From Deltaproteobacteria bacterium (GTDB lineage Bacteria; Myxococcota_A; Polyangia; Haliangiales; Haliangiaceae), in assembly GCA_013696695.1 (NCBI GenBank), contig JACCYD010001292.1:1-8580 (forward strand): DNA of 8,580 bases, read 5' to 3'. The notes beneath the pieces were generated by a model, which was not told the origin of the DNA, did not search any database, and was given only the letters and a program-made list of their open reading frames with translations. A program made the position numbers and the translations under genes. Shown piece by piece: positions 1 through 6,597 of the stretch; the first letter of the stretch is position 1; each line of letters begins with the position of its first letter.

Positions 1-801
1 GGCGATCTCCTCGACCTCCGCGTCGTAGGTATTGCCATCGGGCTCGATCGCGATCACGATCGGCGCGGACTGCCGATCGTCGGCGTCATGGAAGCCCTCG
101 TCGTCGAACCCGTCGTCGATCGGGATGACGTGAATGCCCGGCGCGGAGACCTGCGAATCGGGCACTTCCTTGGCGAGGGTGACCGACCCGAGCGGCGCGC
201 CCGGGGCGAGCGTGATCGGCTTGCTCTTGGTGCGCGAGACCACGGGCATCCCGTCGTTCTGAAGCTTCGTGCTCTTGGTGCGCGCGATGGCGATCGGATC
301 GGTCGGCTTCTTGCTCGACGGCGACCCGTACGTGCTCGGCCCTCGTCGGTAGTCGTCGATCTCGTCCCGCCGGATTCCTGCCACCGAGCCAGTGCTCGCC
401 CTGCGGATCGCGGCGACGTTCGGATTCTCGTGCAAGCCGGGATTGTTCTCCGCCATCACCGCCGAGCGCGTGGGACCGGCGCCGACCTGCTGGTTCATCT
501 CGGCGAGACGGCGCAGCGTATCGGCGTGATTTGGATCGATCTGCAGCACGAGCTTGCAGACCGCGATCGCCTGCACGAGGAAGCCGTTCTGCGCGTAGCG
601 TTCGACGGAGCGATTGAACGCCTGGATCGCGAGGGCGTTGTTGCCGAGGCGCTTGTACGTCTCGCCGGCTCGCTTCGCCCACTGGGAGTCTTGGGGCTCG
701 AGGCGTTCGAGCTCGAGGTACGCGGCAAGCGCGCGCTTGTGCTTACCGGCGGCCGCGGATTGCGCCGCCTCCTCTCTCAGGGCCCGTACATCCTTGGCCA
801 T
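1..801 (-). CDS. TPR-repeat protein, N-terminal part (runs off left edge)
   Basis: Reading the minus strand from the ATG at 801 gives 267 codons with no stop before the window edge, so the C-terminus is missing. Residues about 8-105 are helical and repeat-like, with TPR-style positions (AAYLELERLEPQD, then a second helix pair, then AVCKLVLQIDPNHADTLRRL), consistent with two to three tetratricopeptide repeats. Residues about 106-225 are low in complexity, rich in Ser, Thr, Lys, Arg and Pro, and probably disordered. From about 228 the chain becomes acidic (IPIDDGFDDEGFHDADD). There is no signal peptide or membrane segment, so it is probably cytoplasmic. TPRs mediate protein-protein contacts; the partner is unknown. 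Similar N-termini occur, as far as I recall, in deltaproteobacterial proteins that end in another domain such as a cyclic-nucleotide-binding domain, but that part is not in this window. It lies 36 bases downstream of the aminotransferase gene on the same strand. The ribosome site is weak. Confidence 0.8.
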   Translation of the reverse strand, partial: MAKDVRALREEAAQSAAAGKHKRALAAYLELERLEPQDSQWAKRAGETYKRLGNNALAIQAFNRSVERYAQNGFLVQAIAVCKLVLQIDPNHADTLRRLAEMNQQVGAGPTRSAVMAENNPGLHENPNVAAIRRASTGSVAGIRRDEIDDYRRGPSTYGSPSSKKPTDPIAIARTKSTKLQNDGMPVVSRTKSKPITLAPGAPLGSVTLAKEVPDSQVSAPGIHVIPIDDGFDDEGFHDADDRQSAPIVIAIEPDGNTYDAEVEEIA

Positions 802-811
802 GCTCGCGAAC

Positions 812-817
812 TATATA
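812..817 (-). promoter_or_regulatory. Possible extended -10 element before the TPR gene
   Basis: In the 36-base gap between the aminotransferase stop and the TPR ATG, the minus strand reads TGTTATATAG, which resembles an extended -10 box (TG, one base, then a TATAAT-like hexamer matching at 4 of 6 positions). It is an AT-rich island in a GC-rich window. It would place the transcript start only a few bases before the ATG, giving a nearly leaderless message. No convincing -35 hexamer is visible, and the gene could instead be read through from upstream. Confidence 0.2.
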
Positions 818-837
818 ACAGGCAATTGTTGGAGGGC

Positions 838-1677
838 CTATGGGACTGACCGCATCGCCCGCTCGTAAGCCCGCGCGAGCTGCGATGTGACCGGCCCCGC
901 AGGTCTGGAAAGGCCGTCGAAGCGGGTCGCCGCGACCACGCCCCGCAGCGAGCTGGTGACAAAAATCTCGTCCGCACCACGGAGGTCACGAATCGAGATC
1001 ACCCGCTGTATCGCGGTCAGCCGCTCCTCGGCGCACAACTCGAGCACGCGCGCTCTCACGATGCCGGGGAGCGCACCCTCGTCGAGCCGCGGCGTCGCCA
1101 CGGTGCCGCTTTCGACGACAAATACGTTGCAAGTTGCGCCCTCGACGACATGCCCCTTGGGGTCGAGGCGAATCGCCTCGTCGGCGCCGGCGGCCAGGGC
1201 CAGCTCGCGCGAGATCACGGCATCGAGGTACGCGAGCGTCTTGTGCCCGCCGGGCGAACCGGTTGCCGGATGGGCAAGCGGCCAATCGACCGTCGCGAGC
1301 GAGATCGCGGTGGGCGGCGGAGGTAGCGGCTCGACCATGACGATCGCCCGCCCGCGACCGAGCTCGGCGAAGGGCTGCGCGAGGCTTCCCGGCCCGCGCG
1401 TGAGCACGACGCGGATCCGGTGGTCGTCGAGCGACGAGGCTGCCGCGATCGTGCGGTAGACAGCCTCCTCTAGCTTGACCCGCTCGATCACCTGCATGCG
1501 TAGCCAGGCCGCCGTCGCATAGAGGCGATCGAGGTGGGCCTTCAGCTCCACCGCCACGCCGTCCCACGTGCGCAGCACCTCGAAGCAACCGTCGCCGTAC
1601 AGCAGCCCGCGATCGAACACCGAGATGCTCGCCGTGTCGGGCGGCGCGAGCACACCGTCGATCGAGACCGCGATCAC
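838..1677 (-). CDS. Class IV PLP-dependent aminotransferase or aminodeoxychorismate lyase
   Basis: This 279-residue protein, with a GTG start at 1677, has the full set of fold-type IV PLP enzyme signatures: FDRGLLYGDGCFE (residues 21-33), HLDRL (48-52), the probable PLP-binding lysine K146 in GGHKTLAYLD, the conserved glutamate E179 in VVEGATCNVFVV, the cofactor-phosphate region TPRLDEGALPGIVR (195-208), and DEIFVTSSLRGV (236-247). Length is normal for the family. Members are branched-chain or D-amino-acid aminotransferases, or 4-amino-4-deoxychorismate lyase (PabC), which makes p-aminobenzoate for folate. The YGDGCFE form of the first motif favours PabC or the D-amino-acid aminotransferase branch over IlvE, but substrate cannot be fixed from sequence. 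No pabA or pabB lies nearby. It is 88 bases downstream of the sigma factor and 36 bases upstream of the TPR gene, so co-transcription is possible. The SD sequence is weak. Confidence 0.88.
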   Translation of the reverse strand: MIAVSIDGVLAPPDTASISVFDRGLLYGDGCFEVLRTWDGVAVELKAHLDRLYATAAWLRMQVIERVKLEEAVYRTIAAASSLDDHRIRVVLTRGPGSLAQPFAELGRGRAIVMVEPLPPPPTAISLATVDWPLAHPATGSPGGHKTLAYLDAVISRELALAAGADEAIRLDPKGHVVEGATCNVFVVESGTVATPRLDEGALPGIVRARVLELCAEERLTAIQRVISIRDLRGADEIFVTSSLRGVVAATRFDGLSRPAGPVTSQLARAYERAMRSVP

Positions 1678-1715
1678 GCCGTCAGTCTACGCCCGAAACG
1701 ACGACGACCCCGAAC

Positions 1716-1738
1716 TTGCCGGTTCGAGGTCCGGTCAA
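1716..1738 (-). repeat. Imperfect inverted repeat after the sigma factor gene
   Basis: In the 88-base gap between the sigma factor stop and the aminotransferase start, the minus strand can fold as TTG-A-CCGG, an eight-base loop, then CCGG-CAA: a 7-bp stem with one bulged A. No U-tract follows, so this is not a canonical intrinsic terminator. It could be an attenuator or simply chance pairing in GC-rich DNA. Confidence 0.2.
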
Positions 1739-1765
1739 AGGAGCATGCCAGCGCCGGCGTGCTGA

Positions 1766-2455
1766 CTACGCAGCGGCGCGCTTGATGCCGTAGTCCTTGT
1801 TCGCGAACGACGCCAGCTCGCCTTCGAGCACGCGGCGCGCGCGGAACAGGCGCGACATCACGGTGCCGATCGGAACGTGCAGCGCGTCGGCGATGTCCTT
1901 GTACTTCTCGCCACGGAGGTCCGCGCGCTCCACGACGTCGCGATATTCGGGACCGAGGCGGTCGAGCGCCGACTTCACTTCGTCGCACAGCTCGTCGCCG
2001 ATCAGCGACTCCTCGAGGTCATCGGTGTGGTCCTGGTCGCGACCGTAGAGCGCGTTGAGTGCATCGCCCGGGCGCTCCGTCGCGAACTTCTGGTGGCGGC
2101 GGCGCTTGCGATAGCCGTTGATGAACGCGTTGGTGAGGATGCGGAACAACCATGCACGGAGGTTCGAGCCCGGCTGGAACGACTCCCACGCGACCATCGC
2201 GCGGAGCAGCGTCTCCTGGACGAGATCCTTCGCCGTGTCGGGATCGCGGCAGATGCGCATCGCGACGCCGAACAGCTCCGCCTGGTGCGGCATGCACGCG
2301 ACCTGAAACGCCTGGTGCGTGCTCTGGGTGTTGTCGTTCTTGACGACCACTTCGATGTTCGGCGAGCTGCCACGTGCAAGCTTCCCGGCCGGCTGCTCCG
2401 TGCGGCGAACAATGCGAGAGGTAGACGCGTTCGACTTGGACACCGTCTTCATCAT
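1766..2455 (-). CDS. RNA polymerase sigma factor, sigma-70 family (ECF-like)
   Basis: A 229-residue protein from the ATG at 2455; a second ATG follows immediately at 2452. Region 2 spans about residues 57-120: a core-binding helix around PHQAELFGVAMRICRD, DLVQETLLRA (77-86), and NLRAWLFRILTNAFINGYRKRRR, the last being the helix that in this family melts and reads the -10 element. A linker (121-160) is acidic. Region 4, about 162-214, has LGPEYRDVVERADLRGEKYKDIADALHVP, followed by the recognition helix GTVMSRLFRARRVLEGEL for the -35 element. There is no region 1.1 or region 3, which is the ECF layout. A basic, low-complexity leader of about 55 residues before region 2 is longer than usual. ECF factors commonly have a co-transcribed anti-sigma gene, but the next gene downstream is an aminotransferase, so control must come from elsewhere or from the leader. 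An in-frame open stretch continues upstream but does not look like protein. Confidence 0.93.
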   Translation of the reverse strand: MMKTVSKSNASTSRIVRRTEQPAGKLARGSSPNIEVVVKNDNTQSTHQAFQVACMPHQAELFGVAMRICRDPDTAKDLVQETLLRAMVAWESFQPGSNLRAWLFRILTNAFINGYRKRRRHQKFATERPGDALNALYGRDQDHTDDLEESLIGDELCDEVKSALDRLGPEYRDVVERADLRGEKYKDIADALHVPIGTVMSRLFRARRVLEGELASFANKDYGIKRAAA

Positions 2456-2727
2456 GCTCGGAACAAAAGCAGCCGGCGTGCCACCATTAAGTGCGCAGAA
2501 ATACAGTGTGTTTTGTAGAGCGAGGTTGTGTGGACACGGACTGCGTCTCAAACCAGACGCGGGATCTTCGCGGGAGTCGGCCACGTAACTCCGTGACCTC
2601 AGATCGGAATCGGTAAGGCGGCGCACGAGCGTCCGGACGAGATCCAGGGCCTGGCGTCGCGGACCTTGGATCTGCTCGATCACGCAATGCCTTGCGTGGT
2701 TCGACGCGACGCAGCGCGAGCTATCGA
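2456..2727 (-). promoter_or_regulatory. Upstream region of the sigma factor gene
   Basis: This is the longest non-coding stretch in the window (272 bases), between the nnr stop and the sigma factor ATG. The part nearest the gene (about 2461-2520) is clearly richer in A and T than its surroundings and includes CTTAAT on the minus strand (2491-2486), a possible -10 box about 30 bases before the start codon. No good -35 partner at the usual spacing was found, so the promoter is inferred mainly from base composition and position. The half nearer nnr holds an inverted repeat, listed separately. Confidence 0.35.
2681..2698. repeat. Perfect 7-bp inverted repeat (hairpin) downstream of nnr
   Basis: CACGCAA, a four-base loop TGCC, then TTGCGTG: a perfect 7-bp stem starting about 30 bases after the nnr stop codon. 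It is well placed to end or stabilise the nnr transcript, but there is no run of T after it on the minus strand, so it is not a standard intrinsic terminator. The same symmetry could serve as an operator for a dimeric regulator of the sigma factor gene. The pairing is seen directly; the function is unknown. Confidence 0.4.
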
Positions 2728-4236
2728 TCAGCCGCAGATCGTGTGGATGGCACGAGAGATCGCTTCCGGCAGATCGCTCGAGATCACACCGCGCGAGCCA
2801 TAGATCGCCGCGAGCTGCTCGCCGGCGAGACCATGCAGGTACACCGCGGCACGCGCCGCATCGGCGGGCGAGCAACCCTGCGCGAGCAACGCGCCGATCG
2901 CTCCCGCGAGCACGTCACCACTGCCGGCGGTGGCGAGGGCCGGGCCGCCGGTGGGGTTGATCGCGCAGTGCTCGTCGCCGAGTGTGCCGTCGCACGTGAT
3001 CGTACGTGCACCCTTGAGCACCACCACCGCGCGCGTGTCCGCTGCCAGCGCGCGCGCCGCGGCGAGGCGATCCGCTTCGACCTCTGACACCGGGATGCCC
3101 AGCAAGCGCGACGCTTCTCCCGGATGCGGCGTGATCACGATCGGACCAGCGGCGCTCGCGAGCAGCGCGGGTGAGTCCGCGAGCACGTTCAGCGCATCGG
3201 CATCGAGCACCGCCGGTACGCCGGTGGCGAGCACCTGGGTGACGAACGCGAGTGCCGCAGCTCCGACTCCGAGGCCAGGCCCGATCACCACCGCCGATTT
3301 GCCCTCGAGGAAGCCGGCGAGCTCCGCGGGGTGTCGCAGCGACTTCGTCATCACCGAATCAGCCGCATCGATGTCGCCGACACCGACGAGCGTCACCAGT
3401 CCTGCTCCGGCGCGCAGCGCGGCATTCGACGCGAGTCGCCCGGCCCCTCGCATCTCGGGCTGCCCCGACACCACGACGACGTGACCTCGCCTGCCCTTGT
3501 GATCGAGCTGCGAGGCGCGCGGTAGCCAGCGCACGACATCCGCGCGTTCGACCAGCCCCGCGTGGGGAGTCGACGCGCCGACCAGCGCCGGCGGAATGCC
3601 GATGTCGACGACGCTGACCTCGCCGCACTTCGAGAAGCCCGGTGAGCTGACCAGCGCGGGCTTGAGCGCGGCCATCGATACCGTGCGCTGCGCGTCGACG
3701 GCAACGCCGAGCGTCTTGCCCGTATCGGTGTGAAGCCCCGACGGCAGATCCACCGCGAGCCGCAACCGCGTCGCGTTGATCGCGCCGATCACCGCCGCGA
3801 GGTGACCTTCGACTTCGCGGACCAGGCCGATGCCGAACAGCGCGTCGACCGCGAGATCCGATCCGGCGATCGCATCGCGATGGCGATCGAGCTCCTGCGG
3901 CGTGGCGATCGACAAGATCACGCCACCGCTGCGCTCGAGAACTCTGAGGTGCGCCAGCGCATCGTTCTTCACCGCACCGCGCTCGGCCGCGAGATACGCG
4001 ATCGCATCGATGCCGCGGCCGCGCAGCACGCGCGCGATCACGAAGCCGTCACCACCGTTATTGCCGGGGCCGCACACCACGGCGACGTGACCGCGCTTCG
4101 CCTCGAGCATGTCGATCGCCGCATCCGCGACGCCGCGCCCGGCGGTCTCCATCAGGGTGAACCCGGGGAGCCCGACCTCGTCGCTCGCGGCGCGATCGAG
4201 CGCCCGCATCTCCGCAGCAGTGACCACCGGCAACAC
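2728..4236 (-). CDS. nnr: Bifunctional NAD(P)H-hydrate epimerase and ADP-dependent NAD(P)H-hydrate dehydratase
   Basis: This 502-residue enzyme repairs damaged nicotinamide cofactor. The N-terminal YjeF_N domain (about 1-220) epimerises the R and S hydrates of NAD(P)H; the C-terminal ribokinase-like domain (about 240-500) dehydrates the S form using ADP. In the N-domain one sees GPGNNGGDGFVIAR (57-70), DALFGIGL (131-138) and AVDLPSGLHTDTG (161-173). In the C-domain one sees HKGRRGHVVVVSG (246-258), VIGPGLG (317-323), VLDADALN (343-350), VITPHPGEASRLLG (367-380), VVLKGARTI (405-413) and TAGSGDVLAGAIGALLAQG (436-454), where D441 is the likely catalytic base. Length and domain order are those of the common bacterial fusion. 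Translation starts at GTG 4236, just ahead of the conserved TAAEMRALDRAA segment. It diverges from the arsS operon. All expected motifs are intact. Confidence 0.97.
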   Translation of the reverse strand: MLPVVTAAEMRALDRAASDEVGLPGFTLMETAGRGVADAAIDMLEAKRGHVAVVCGPGNNGGDGFVIARVLRGRGIDAIAYLAAERGAVKNDALAHLRVLERSGGVILSIATPQELDRHRDAIAGSDLAVDALFGIGLVREVEGHLAAVIGAINATRLRLAVDLPSGLHTDTGKTLGVAVDAQRTVSMAALKPALVSSPGFSKCGEVSVVDIGIPPALVGASTPHAGLVERADVVRWLPRASQLDHKGRRGHVVVVSGQPEMRGAGRLASNAALRAGAGLVTLVGVGDIDAADSVMTKSLRHPAELAGFLEGKSAVVIGPGLGVGAAALAFVTQVLATGVPAVLDADALNVLADSPALLASAAGPIVITPHPGEASRLLGIPVSEVEADRLAAARALAADTRAVVVLKGARTITCDGTLGDEHCAINPTGGPALATAGSGDVLAGAIGALLAQGCSPADAARAAVYLHGLAGEQLAAIYGSRGVISSDLPEAISRAIHTICG

Positions 4237-4322
4237 GCGCGCAGCCTACACCCAAGATTTCGCGTGTTGGCTGCCGCTCGTCGGCATGTCGACTTCTTGA
4301 TCCGGACGAAGACAGGCGGCCG
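4237..4322. promoter_or_regulatory. Divergent intergenic region between nnr and the arsS operon
   Basis: These 86 bases separate two genes pointing away from each other, so they should contain the start signals for both nnr and the seven-gene plus-strand operon. No convincing -35/-10 pair could be assigned on either strand, and no clear ArsR-type palindrome was recognised. A purine-rich AGGCGG lies just before the ATG at 4323 and may act as its ribosome site. Confidence 0.4.
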
Positions 4323-4742
4323 ATGGACGCGTTCGTTGCGTCGGCGGTGCATGCTCCTGTCATGGTTCCGCGCAGCCTCCGCCGATGGTTCGTCGCACAC
4401 TTCATCGCGGATGTGCTGGTCGCTGTTCCTCTCATGATCGCACCGACCCATGTGCTCGCGTGGTTCGGCTGGACGACCGTGGACCCCGTCGCAACCCGGC
4501 TGGTCGCTGCCGCCCTGTTCGGCATCGGCATCGAGTCTTACCTCGGCCGTCGTGCGACCGCTGACGTGTTCCGCGCGATGCTAAATCTCAAGATCATCTG
4601 GTCTTCGACGGCCGTCGCGGCTTCGCTGTGGTCGATCATCGAAGGCGCGCCGCTCGCGACCTGGGGCGTGTTCGCGATCTTCGCCGTCTTCCTGGGGGTC
4701 TGGATCCGGTACCGAGTTGCACTGGCGTCGGAGGTCGGCTGA
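4323..4742 (+). CDS. Small integral membrane protein of unknown function, first gene of the arsS operon
   Basis: A 139-residue protein with four probable transmembrane segments at about 23-40, 57-73, 89-106 and 111-129. Conserved-looking features between them are RRWFVAHFIAD before helix 1, DPVATRLVAAALFGIGIESYLGR through helix 2, and RAMLNLKIIWS at the start of helix 3. The many charged residues at helix borders suggest a specific role. I do not recognise a named family. An internal ATG at 4362 (residue 14) could be the true start, since the first 13 residues look unremarkable and RSLRRWF would then follow the initiator. The stop codon shares one base with the arsS ATG, so it is almost certainly co-translated with arsS. 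A role in moving or sensing an arsenical, or in anchoring the pathway at the membrane, is speculation from context only. Confidence 0.8.
   Translation: MDAFVASAVHAPVMVPRSLRRWFVAHFIADVLVAVPLMIAPTHVLAWFGWTTVDPVATRLVAAALFGIGIESYLGRRATADVFRAMLNLKIIWSSTAVAASLWSIIEGAPLATWGVFAIFAVFLGVWIRYRVALASEVG
4730..4734 (+). promoter_or_regulatory. Ribosome binding site that fixes the arsS start
   Basis: GGAGG lies seven bases before the ATG at 4742, inside the end of the membrane-protein gene. It supports this ATG over the open stretch that extends the same frame back to 4628. Confidence 0.8.
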
Positions 4743-5731
4743 TGCCCGCCGTGCGCGTACGCCTGCCAATGGCGCTACGCCAAGTGCCGCAGTTCGGGCA
4801 AAAACTCGCGGATCACGGCATCGACCTGCGCCGGACCGCAACGACCACGCTCCAGGTCAATGTCGGCAAGCTATGCAATCAAGCCTGCCACCATTGCCAT
4901 GTCGAGGCTGGGCCGAAGCGGACCGAGATCATGCCGAGGCAGGTCGCCGCTCGCATCGTCGAGCTTGTCGCTCGTAGTCCGGGAATCACCACGGTCGATC
5001 TCACCGGAGGCGCGCCGGAGCTCAACCCTCACTTCACCTGGCTCGTCGATGAGGTCCGGCGGCTGGGCCGTCACGTTATCGATCGCTGCAACTTGACCGT
5101 GCTGTTCGAACCGGGAATGGACGACCTCGCGGAGTTCCTCGCCGCACGCGATGTCGAGATCATCGCGAGCCTGCCCTGCTACAGCGAACGCAACGTCGAG
5201 GAGCAGCGAGGGCATGGCGTGTTCGCGATGAGCATCGCCGGGCTCCGTCGGCTCAACGAGCTGGGCTACGGAACCGGTGGCGTGCGCAAGCTGAACCTCG
5301 TCTACAATCCGAACGGCGCGTTCTTGCCGCCGGACCAGGCCAGTCTCCAGGCCCGATACAAGGCGGAGCTCGCGGACCGTCACCAGATCACGTTCGATCA
5401 GCTGTTCACGATCACGAACCTTCCGATCGCACGATATGCGGATTATCTCGACGCGCAGGGCAAGTTCGACGAATACATGAGCCTGCTCGTCACGCACTTC
5501 AACCCGCTCGCGGTGAGCGGCGTCATGTGCCGCTCGCTGATCAGCGTCGGCTGGGACGGCGCGCTCTACGACTGTGACTTCAACCAGATGCTCGAGCTCC
5601 CTCTCGGAGCGGCGAGGACCATCTTCGAGCTCGATTCCGTCGACCTCGAAGGCGAGTCGATCGCAACCGGGCCACACTGCTTTGGCTGCACCGCCGGCGC
5701 GGGGTCGAGTTGCGGAGGGAGCCTGATGTGA
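4742..5731 (+). CDS. arsS: ArsS, radical SAM enzyme of arsenosugar biosynthesis
   Basis: A 329-residue radical SAM protein. The [4Fe-4S] cluster motif CxxxCxxC is C45, C49 and C52 (LCNQACHHCHVEAGP), followed by DLTGGAPELNP (86-96), the SAM-binding region. The C-terminal DUF3641-type domain carries FDQLFTITNLPI (218-229), GVMCRSLISVGWDGALYDCDFNQML (260-284) and a terminal Cys-rich motif HCFGCTAGAGSSCGG (312-326). These are hallmarks of ArsS, the rSAM/Cys-rich (formerly 'selenodomain') family, some members of which are reported to carry selenocysteine; here all such positions are cysteine codons. Characterised ArsS adds the 5'-deoxyadenosyl group of SAM to dimethylarsinous acid, giving 5'-deoxy-5'-dimethylarsinoyl-adenosine. 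The ATG at 4742 overlaps the previous TGA and has a good GGAGG; the frame is open upstream to 4628, but that part overlaps the membrane gene and is not conserved-looking. The stop overlaps the next start. Length is normal and all key cysteines are present. Confidence 0.95.
   Translation: MPAVRVRLPMALRQVPQFGQKLADHGIDLRRTATTTLQVNVGKLCNQACHHCHVEAGPKRTEIMPRQVAARIVELVARSPGITTVDLTGGAPELNPHFTWLVDEVRRLGRHVIDRCNLTVLFEPGMDDLAEFLAARDVEIIASLPCYSERNVEEQRGHGVFAMSIAGLRRLNELGYGTGGVRKLNLVYNPNGAFLPPDQASLQARYKAELADRHQITFDQLFTITNLPIARYADYLDAQGKFDEYMSLLVTHFNPLAVSGVMCRSLISVGWDGALYDCDFNQMLELPLGAARTIFELDSVDLEGESIATGPHCFGCTAGAGSSCGGSLM
5714..5719 (+). promoter_or_regulatory. Ribosome binding site that fixes the phosphorylase start at GTG 5728
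   Basis: GGAGGG lies eight bases before GTG 5728 and inside the arsS coding end. It argues for this GTG rather than the in-frame TTG at 5710, and with the overlapping stop it suggests translational coupling. Confidence 0.8.
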
Positions 5732-6597
5732 GCGAACCCGCGATCGGAGTGCTCGGGGGGAGCGGATTCTACGATCTTCCGGGCGTGACGAACGTCGAGA
5801 CCAAGGCGATCGAGACGCCGTTCGGCCCTCCTGCCGACGCGCTGACCGTGGGCACGTTCGCGGGCAGGCGCGTTGTCTTCCTGCCACGCCACGGTCGCGC
5901 CCACCGGCTACTACCGACGGAGGTCAACGCACGTGCGAACCTGTATGCGCTCAAGCTGCTCGGTGCGACGCACGTCGTCTCGATTTCCGCCGTCGGCTCG
6001 CTGCGCGAGGCCATCGCGCCAGGCGATGTGGTGGTGCCGCGGCAATTCATCGATCGCACCGTCGCGAGACCCTCGTCGTTCTTCGGTCAGGGTGTCGTCG
6101 CACACGTCAGCCTCGCCGATCCGGTCTGCGCGCTGACCGCGGACACCCTGGTCGACGCCGCCACAGTCGACGGCGGGCGCGTGCACCCGAGAGGTACCTA
6201 CGTGTGCATCGAGGGTCCCCAGTTCGGCACGCGTGCGGAGTCCGAGCTGATGCGCGGCTGGAGCGCCGATATTGTCGGCATGACCAACCTCCCCGAGGCC
6301 AGGCTCGCGCGCGAGGCCGAGCTTTGTTACGCCACGCTCGCGCTGGCGACCGACTACGACTGCTGGCGCCCCCGTGACGAAGTTACGGTGACGGATGCGC
6401 TCGCGGTGTTACGCGCGAATGTGGACAAGGCGCGTCGGATCCTCGGCCATGCCCTCGCCGCCCTAGATCCAGCGCGCACCTGCGCGTGTCAGCGCAGTCT
6501 CGATGCCGCACTCGTGACGCCGCCTGAAGCGATCGACGAAGGGAGTCGGAGGCGGTTGAGCGTGATCCTCGCGCGCAGGCTTGCGGGTCCACGATGA
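5728..6597 (+). CDS. mtnP: MTAP-type purine nucleoside phosphorylase, probably acting on arsenoadenosine
   Basis: This 289-residue protein of the PNP/MTAP family 2 cleaves a purine nucleoside with phosphate to give free base and pentose-1-phosphate. Motifs from the start: IGVLGGSGFYDLPG (6-19), TPFGPPADAL (30-39), LPRHGRAHRLLPTEVN (52-67), GSLREAIAPGDVVVPRQFIDRT (90-111), IEGPQFGTRAES (161-172) and MTNLPEARLAREAELCYATLALATDYDCW (185-213). The two aspartates in DYDCW are the mark of adenine-specific MTAP rather than guanosine/inosine PNP. GTG 5728 is chosen because it has a strong GGAGGG, overlaps the arsS stop and sits just ahead of the conserved motif. By homology alone it would be called methylthioadenosine phosphorylase, but the position directly after arsS suggests it removes adenine from the ArsS product 5'-deoxy-5'-dimethylarsinoyl-adenosine, or recycles 5'-deoxyadenosine. 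The C-terminal 20-30 residues extend beyond the last recognised motif. Confidence 0.93.
   Translation: MSEPAIGVLGGSGFYDLPGVTNVETKAIETPFGPPADALTVGTFAGRRVVFLPRHGRAHRLLPTEVNARANLYALKLLGATHVVSISAVGSLREAIAPGDVVVPRQFIDRTVARPSSFFGQGVVAHVSLADPVCALTADTLVDAATVDGGRVHPRGTYVCIEGPQFGTRAESELMRGWSADIVGMTNLPEARLAREAELCYATLALATDYDCWRPRDEVTVTDALAVLRANVDKARRILGHALAALDPARTCACQRSLDAALVTPPEAIDEGSRRRLSVILARRLAGPR

Noticed and set aside
88..849. Long open frame (253 codons) on the plus strand opposite the TPR gene
   Set aside because: Arg/Asp/Leu-rich antisense shadow with no domain-like pattern; the minus-strand frame has clear TPR character and extends through the whole region.
2681..2698. Intrinsic terminator for nnr
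   Set aside because: The stem is perfect but no T-run follows on the minus strand, so it is listed only as an inverted repeat.
2456..2875. N-terminal extension of the sigma factor frame to its first possible start at 2875
   Set aside because: The extension overlaps the 3' end of nnr and its translation is Arg/Cys-rich without a domain; ATG 2455 gives a complete sigma factor.
3730..4437. 235-codon plus-strand open frame overlapping nnr and the membrane-protein gene
   Set aside because: Antisense to the conserved Nnr epimerase domain, His/Arg-rich, no motif; it also runs through the divergent promoter region.
5650..5731. Selenocysteine codon near the ArsS C-terminus
   Set aside because: The family is known for occasional selenocysteine, but the only in-frame TGA is the final stop at 5729-5731, and all terminal positions of the Cys-rich motif are ordinary cysteine codons.
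4871..5887. 338-codon open frame on the minus strand opposite arsS
   Set aside because: Its translation is a low-information Arg/Glu/Ala-rich string typical of antisense frames in GC-rich DNA; the plus strand encodes the unmistakable ArsS cysteine motifs.
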